DNA of 9,863 bases from an uncultured Collinsella sp. (lineage in GTDB: Bacteria; Actinomycetota; Coriobacteriia; Coriobacteriales; Coriobacteriaceae), in contig CABUQI010000042.1 of NCBI GenBank assembly GCA_902493545.1, positions 1 to 9,863 of the forward strand, given 5' to 3'. Each line of letters starts with the position of its first letter. Position 1 is the stretch's first letter. Shown here piece by piece: positions 6,301-9,863 of this stretch. The translations under genes were made by a program, and so were the position numbers. The notes beneath the pieces were generated by a model, which was not told the origin of the DNA, ran no database searches, and saw nothing but the letters and a program-made list of their open reading frames with translations.

Positions 6301-7644
6301 ATGAGCGAACCCCTGCGCACCGTGAACGTCGGTCTGATCGGTCTGGGAACCGTCGGCGGCGGCGTGGCCCGTCTGATTAAGAGCCACCACGATGAGTACC
6401 TGGCCGCCTACGGCATCGACCTTAAGCTGACCCGCGCCTGCGCGCTTGCCTGGGAGCAGGCCGAAGCAGCCGGTATTGAGCGCGAGGCCTTTACGAGTGA
6501 CTGGCACGACGTCGTCACCGACCCCGCCGTCGACATCGTCGTTGAGCTGATCGGCGGCGAGCACCCCGCGACTGAGATCTTTACCACTGCCTTTGAGCAC
6601 GGCAAGCACGTCGTCTCTGCCAACAAGGCCCTGCTGGGCCGTCACGTCGAGACGCTCGCCGAGAAGGCGCGCGCGTGCGGCGTGCAGATTAAGTGCGAGG
6701 CCAGCTGCGGCGGTGGCATCCCCATTGTCAGCACGCTCGAGCACGACCTGGTGGGCAACAAGATCCTGACCATCGCCGGCATTCTCAACGGTACCACCAA
6801 CTATATCCTGTCGCGCATGGACGCCGAGGGCGCCGATTACGCCGACGTGCTTACCGACGCGCAGGCCAAGGGCTATGCCGAGGCCGACCCGTCCGCCGAC
6901 GTCGACGGCTTCGACGCCGCCAGCAAGACGGCGATCCTCGCCTCCATCGGCTTTGGCACCCGTGTTACCACCGACGATGTGTACCAGCAGGGCATCCGTA
7001 CCATCGGCGCCGAGGACATCGCCCAGGCCCGCGAGCTCGGCTACACCATTAAGCTGCTCGGCATCGCCCGCAACACCGACGCCGGCGTCGACGTCCGCGT
7101 GCATCCCACGCTGATCCCCGCCGACCACATGCTTGCCAAGGTCAACGGCGCCATGAACGCTGTCTACGTGGTGGGCGACGCCGTGGGCGAGACTATGTTC
7201 TACGGTGCCGGCGCAGGCTCCTTCCCCACCGCGAGCGCCGTCGTGGGCGACATCCTGTCGCTCTCCGAGCCGATCAGCCGCGGCGTGGCTCCGCTGCCCG
7301 AGATTGAGCCCTATGGTCACAACCTCGCCTTTAAGCCCATGGACGAGCTCCAGACCAAGTACTATGTGCGCCTGAAGGTCGCCGACCGCGTGGGCGCCCT
7401 GTCCGAGACGGTCGACATCTTTGCCAAGCACAACATTTCGATCTCGCTCATCAACCAGGTCGAGGACGGCAAGTCGGGCGTCAGCGATGCCTGCTCGGTC
7501 ATCTTCCTGACGCACCGCGCGCTCGAGAAGGACGTCCAGGCTGCCGCCGCCGAGCTTGCCAGCGTCGACTGCGTTGCCGAGGTCGCCAACGTCCTGCGTA
7601 TCGAGGACGTAGAGGCCTGGACCGAAGGCGTCATGGCCAACTAG
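6301..7644 (+). CDS. hom: Homoserine dehydrogenase with C-terminal ACT domain
   Basis: Cytosolic NAD(P)-dependent enzyme reducing aspartate-4-semialdehyde to homoserine, the branch point to threonine, isoleucine and methionine. The 447 residues fit the monofunctional ACT-containing class. Order: nucleotide-binding GLGTVGGGV (14-22), SANKALLG (106-113), EASCGGGIPIV (133-143), GILNGTTNYIL (160-170), and the family signature GYAEADPSADVDGFDAASK (191-209) ending in the conserved lysine. Then GAGAGSFPTASAV (302-314) and an ACT domain at about 352-430, which in relatives senses threonine. The ATG has AAGGAG (6289-6294) 6 bases upstream. It is divergent from livK and followed by its own terminator, so probably monocistronic. 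No aspartokinase, thrB or thrC lies beside it here. Confidence 0.97.
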   Translation: MSEPLRTVNVGLIGLGTVGGGVARLIKSHHDEYLAAYGIDLKLTRACALAWEQAEAAGIEREAFTSDWHDVVTDPAVDIVVELIGGEHPATEIFTTAFEHGKHVVSANKALLGRHVETLAEKARACGVQIKCEASCGGGIPIVSTLEHDLVGNKILTIAGILNGTTNYILSRMDAEGADYADVLTDAQAKGYAEADPSADVDGFDAASKTAILASIGFGTRVTTDDVYQQGIRTIGAEDIAQARELGYTIKLLGIARNTDAGVDVRVHPTLIPADHMLAKVNGAMNAVYVVGDAVGETMFYGAGAGSFPTASAVVGDILSLSEPISRGVAPLPEIEPYGHNLAFKPMDELQTKYYVRLKVADRVGALSETVDIFAKHNISISLINQVEDGKSGVSDACSVIFLTHRALEKDVQAAAAELASVDCVAEVANVLRIEDVEAWTEGVMAN

Positions 7645-7675
7645 CCCAACACCCGCTTATCAATACGCACCTCGG

Positions 7676-7709
7676 GGGCTCCCGTCCTATGTGGGACGGG
7701 AGCCCTTTT
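7676..7709 (+). terminator. Intrinsic terminator of hom
   Basis: A 12-bp stem (gggctcccgtcc 7676-7687 with 7694-7705, loop tatgtg) followed by TTTT, 31 bases after the hom stop codon. It separates hom from the downstream dehydrogenase gene. Confidence 0.92.
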
Positions 7710-7743
7710 CTATCCGGCTTCCAAGCACAGCGGCAAAGCGGCA

Positions 7744-7795
7744 TTTGCACGAGCCGTTCATCGGTAGCGCGGGTTACCGTTCACCGATATGCAAA
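7744..7795. promoter_or_regulatory. Nested inverted repeats upstream of the dehydrogenase gene
   Basis: An outer pair tttgca (7744-7749) / tgcaaa (7790-7795) encloses atcggt (7760-7765) / accgat (7783-7788). A third pair, cggta (7762-7766) / taccg (7775-7779), overlaps the middle one, so the pairs are partly exclusive. The block lies 67 bases before the dehydrogenase ATG. It could be an operator or a folded leader. No known riboswitch motif is recognised. Confidence 0.35.
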
Positions 7796-7852
7796 CGCGG
7801 CCGATTCCGGCTACCGCTACGCTGTGCTGCGTATGTCCAACCCCCGAAGAAT

Positions 7853-7857
7853 GGAGG
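7853..7857 (+). promoter_or_regulatory. Ribosome binding site fixing the dehydrogenase start
   Basis: GGAGG, 4 bases before the ATG at 7862. Spacing is short but no other start has a comparable site. The same frame is open back to 7691, but that part overlaps the hom terminator and is not conserved. Confidence 0.7.
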
Positions 7858-7861
7858 CACC

Positions 7862-8611
7862 ATGTTGCTCGAGGGCAAGAAAGCAATCATCACCGGAGGC
7901 ACGCGCGGTATCGGCTATGCCATCGCCTGTCGCTTTATCGAGGAGGGCGCCGCCGTCACGGTCTTTGGCTCGCGTCAGGAGACTGCCGACGCCGCCGTTG
8001 AAAAGCTAGCCGCAGCCTATCCCGAGGCCAAGGTCTGGGGCCGCACCTGCGACCTCACCTCGCTCGAGGCCGTAACCGAGGCCTTTACCGAGGCAGCCGC
8101 CGACATGGGTGGCCTGGACACGGTCGTTAACAACGCCGGCATCTCCCAGCGCTCGCCCCTTTTGGACTACACGGCCGAGGAGTTCGCAAAGGTCATGAAC
8201 CTTAACGTCGTCGCTGTCTTTAATGGCCACCAGGCTGCCGCCAAGATCATGACCGAAGCCGGCCACGGCGGCACCATCACTACCACAAGCTCGATGGTCG
8301 CCAAGTACGGCCAGCCCTCCGGCGTCGGTTACCCCACGTCCAAGTTTGCCGTCAACGGCATGGTCCAGTCGCTCTCGCGCGAGCTCGCCCCCATGGGCAT
8401 CCGCGTCAACGCCGTTGCCCCTGGCGTGACTAAGACCGACATGGTCGCCAACCTACCCGAAGAGGTCATCAAGCCCATCGTCGCCACTATTCCGCTCGGC
8501 CGCATGGGCGAGCCCGAGGATGTCGCCAACGCCTTTGTCTTCTTGGCAAGCGACATGTCCTCCTATGTCACGGGCGCCATCCTCCCCGTCGACGGAGCCG
8601 CCCGGTCCTAA
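7862..8611 (+). CDS. Short-chain dehydrogenase/reductase, BaiA/FabG-like
   Basis: A 249-residue classical SDR, a cytosolic NAD(P)-dependent oxidoreductase. Rossmann motif TGGTRGIG (11-18), NNAG (90-93), and the catalytic tetrad N115, S144, Y157, K161 in GVGYPTSK; the end is PVDGAARS. Compared from memory, several blocks match the bile-acid 3-alpha-hydroxysteroid dehydrogenase BaiA of Clostridium scindens: ITGGTRGIG, a YPE...G..DLTS stretch, NV..VFNG, SGVGYP.SK, VAPGV..TDM and VDGA.R. FabG is the generic alternative, but no fatty-acid synthesis genes are near. After the second strand is FGSR (35-38); an arginine there often favours NADP, whereas BaiA has an acidic residue nearby and uses NAD. 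The gene stands alone between two terminators. SDR assignment is firm; the substrate is not known. Confidence 0.9.
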   Translation: MLLEGKKAIITGGTRGIGYAIACRFIEEGAAVTVFGSRQETADAAVEKLAAAYPEAKVWGRTCDLTSLEAVTEAFTEAAADMGGLDTVVNNAGISQRSPLLDYTAEEFAKVMNLNVVAVFNGHQAAAKIMTEAGHGGTITTTSSMVAKYGQPSGVGYPTSKFAVNGMVQSLSRELAPMGIRVNAVAPGVTKTDMVANLPEEVIKPIVATIPLGRMGEPEDVANAFVFLASDMSSYVTGAILPVDGAARS

Positions 8612-8655
8612 AGGTCGCAAGCCACGACTCCTAGCCTCAACATTGCTCAACGCAA

Positions 8656-8694
8656 AAGGCGCGCTGCCTGCATCAACCGCAGGCAGCGCGCCTT
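8656..8694. terminator. Bidirectional terminator between convergent genes
   Basis: A perfect 16-bp stem (8656-8671 with 8679-8694, loop atcaacc) placed 44 bases after the dehydrogenase stop and 38 bases after the antiporter stop as read on the other strand. On the plus strand it is followed by the T-rich ctattattt; on the minus strand the stem ends in TTTT. It can therefore serve both genes. Confidence 0.88.
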
Positions 8695-8732
8695 CTATTA
8701 TTTGGACGGAACCCGTATCCCGGCATTCCTTA

Positions 8733-9863
8733 CTACTTACCGTCGTCGTCCTGGGCTTCATCGCGCGCGTAGAGCTCCAGCATGCGGCGGCGGTATTCGT
8801 GCACGGCGAGCTTGGCGCGCTCCAGGCGGCGGCGCTCACGCGGAGTCAGCTTGGACGGGTCGATCTCGTCGCCATAGGTCTTCTCGGCCAGCAAATGAGC
8901 GGCGTCCACGATACGGGCATCGATGTGCCCGCTTGCCGCCTCGGTCGAGAGGCGGTCGGCAATGGAATCAAGGGTAGGTATGCCGTCGAGCGAACGCCCA
9001 TGTCCATGCGAGGTCAGCAGCTCGTGCTCGCGTGCGAGCAGGCTCGCCAAATCGTGATGGGCGCGCAAGATGTCGAGCGCATCGGATGGATGCTCGGCAA
9101 CCTCTGCCACGGCAGCGACCGGTGCGGCGTCGACCACGCGGTAGAAGAGCTGCGCGAGCAGCGGCATCAAGAACACCGTGATGGCACCGGCGGCAACCAT
9201 GACCGACGCAATATCTTGCGACAGCGCGCCCGCGTTGACGGCAACGCTCGTCACGGCAACGATGATCGGAAGCGCCGTGGTGCAGTACAGGGCCACGGTA
9301 ATGCGACCATACGCCGACACATCGCGCGTCGCAGGACAAATGCTCATAGAAATAAGGATGGGCACGGCACGAATAATCAGCAACGCCACGATAAAGCCCG
9401 CGAGCAAGCCCGGGCGCGACGCCACGGCCGTCAGGTCGATCTTTGCGCCCGATACGGTAAAGAACACCGGAATCAAAAAGCCGTAGGCCAGGCCGTCGAG
9501 CTTGGTCTCGAGCGTATGGTTGCCCTCGGGGATGATATAGCGCAGGACAAAGCCGGCGGCAAAAGAACCCAACACGATGTCGAGGTCAAAGATGGCCGAG
9601 AACGCCACGAGCGTGACCAGGATGAACACCGTCAGACGCACGAAGGTCTGCGACGTGGTATCGGCGCGTTCCTCGACAAACGAAAAGAAGCGGCTGCCGA
9701 CGCGCCTGGAACGACTTGGGACCACGGCCAGCAGCACGCAGACCACAGCAAACAGGCCAAGAATCACGAGCGTCTGGATGCCGGTGCGGGCAGACAGCAG
9801 CACCGACATGGCGAGCACGGGACCGAGCTCGCCCCAAGTGCCATACGCGAGAATCGAGTCGCC
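8733..9863 (-). CDS. Cation:proton antiporter, CPA2 (KefB-like) family, C-terminal part
   Basis: The frame is open to the right edge, so the start and the first membrane helices are missing; 376 residues are visible. Residues 1-243 are a membrane domain with the CPA2-like pieces GELGPVLAMSVLL (11-23), GSFAAGFVLR (99-108) and LIPVFFTVSGAKID (130-143), consistent with Na+/H+ or K+/H+ exchange at the cytoplasmic membrane. Residues 244-376 form a hydrophilic tail rich in Ala, His, Arg and Asp, including PRERRRLERAK (341-351) and an acidic end. No TrkA-N/RCK nucleotide-binding domain is present, unlike KefB and KefC. A GTG at 9818 and an ATG at 9809 are internal codons, not starts. Ion specificity cannot be inferred. 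It converges on the dehydrogenase gene. Confidence 0.85.
   Translation of the reverse strand, partial: GDSILAYGTWGELGPVLAMSVLLSARTGIQTLVILGLFAVVCVLLAVVPSRSRRVGSRFFSFVEERADTTSQTFVRLTVFILVTLVAFSAIFDLDIVLGSFAAGFVLRYIIPEGNHTLETKLDGLAYGFLIPVFFTVSGAKIDLTAVASRPGLLAGFIVALLIIRAVPILISMSICPATRDVSAYGRITVALYCTTALPIIVAVTSVAVNAGALSQDIASVMVAAGAITVFLMPLLAQLFYRVVDAAPVAAVAEVAEHPSDALDILRAHHDLASLLAREHELLTSHGHGRSLDGIPTLDSIADRLSTEAASGHIDARIVDAAHLLAEKTYGDEIDPSKLTPRERRRLERAKLAVHEYRRRMLELYARDEAQDDDGK

Noticed and set aside
6295..7515. A 406-codon open frame on the minus strand opposite hom
   Set aside because: hom is unmistakable on the plus strand with all family motifs. The antisense product shows no recognisable motif and lies in the frame that codon bias keeps open.
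7691..7861. Extended N-terminus of the dehydrogenase from the GTG at 7691
   Set aside because: It would start inside the hom terminator and add 57 unconserved residues before the usual SDR start; the GGAGG at 7853 marks the true start.

Overview
The window is GC-rich bacterial DNA with dense, mostly minus-strand genes, short spacers, strong G-rich ribosome binding sites and GC-rich hairpin terminators. Protein style and gene content suggest a Coriobacteriia gut actinobacterium, most likely Collinsella or a close relative. That placement is inference from sequence style, not from a marker gene.

Layout, left to right. At 1-106 (minus) is the N-terminus of a CxxC protein that runs off the left edge. 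Directly upstream of it is a CutC-family protein (110-787, minus). The spacer 846-952 holds a long imperfect inverted repeat fused to a perfect 16-bp terminator hairpin. Then comes a complete branched-chain amino acid ABC transporter on the minus strand, in transcription order: livK (lipoprotein receptor, 5824-4637), livH (4497-3616), livM (3606-2527), livG (2537-1677) and livF (1676-963). livH to livF abut or overlap. livK is separated from them by two hairpins that probably let the receptor be made in excess.

The 476-base gap 5825-6300 is the main control region. It contains an AT-rich livK promoter region, a structured livK leader, a small decayed fragment matching the last 14 codons of a second livK-like gene, and the promoter and ribosome binding site of the divergent hom gene. 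hom (6301-7644, plus) encodes an ACT-domain homoserine dehydrogenase and ends at a strong terminator. Next is a short-chain dehydrogenase (7862-8611, plus) whose sequence, compared from memory, resembles the bile-acid 3-alpha-hydroxysteroid dehydrogenase BaiA more than housekeeping FabG. It converges, across a 16-bp bidirectional terminator, on a CPA2-type cation:proton antiporter (8733-9863, minus) whose N-terminus lies outside the window.

How it fits together: LivKHMGF would import leucine, isoleucine and valine. Hom commits aspartate semialdehyde to threonine, isoleucine and methionine. The liv operon and hom are divergent and share one regulatory gap, so co-ordinated amino-acid control is plausible but not shown. 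I see no phage, CRISPR, toxin-antitoxin, transposase or RNA gene here. The less ordinary items are the livK remnant, the composite repeat-terminator, the cysteine cluster in CutC and the BaiA-like dehydrogenase.
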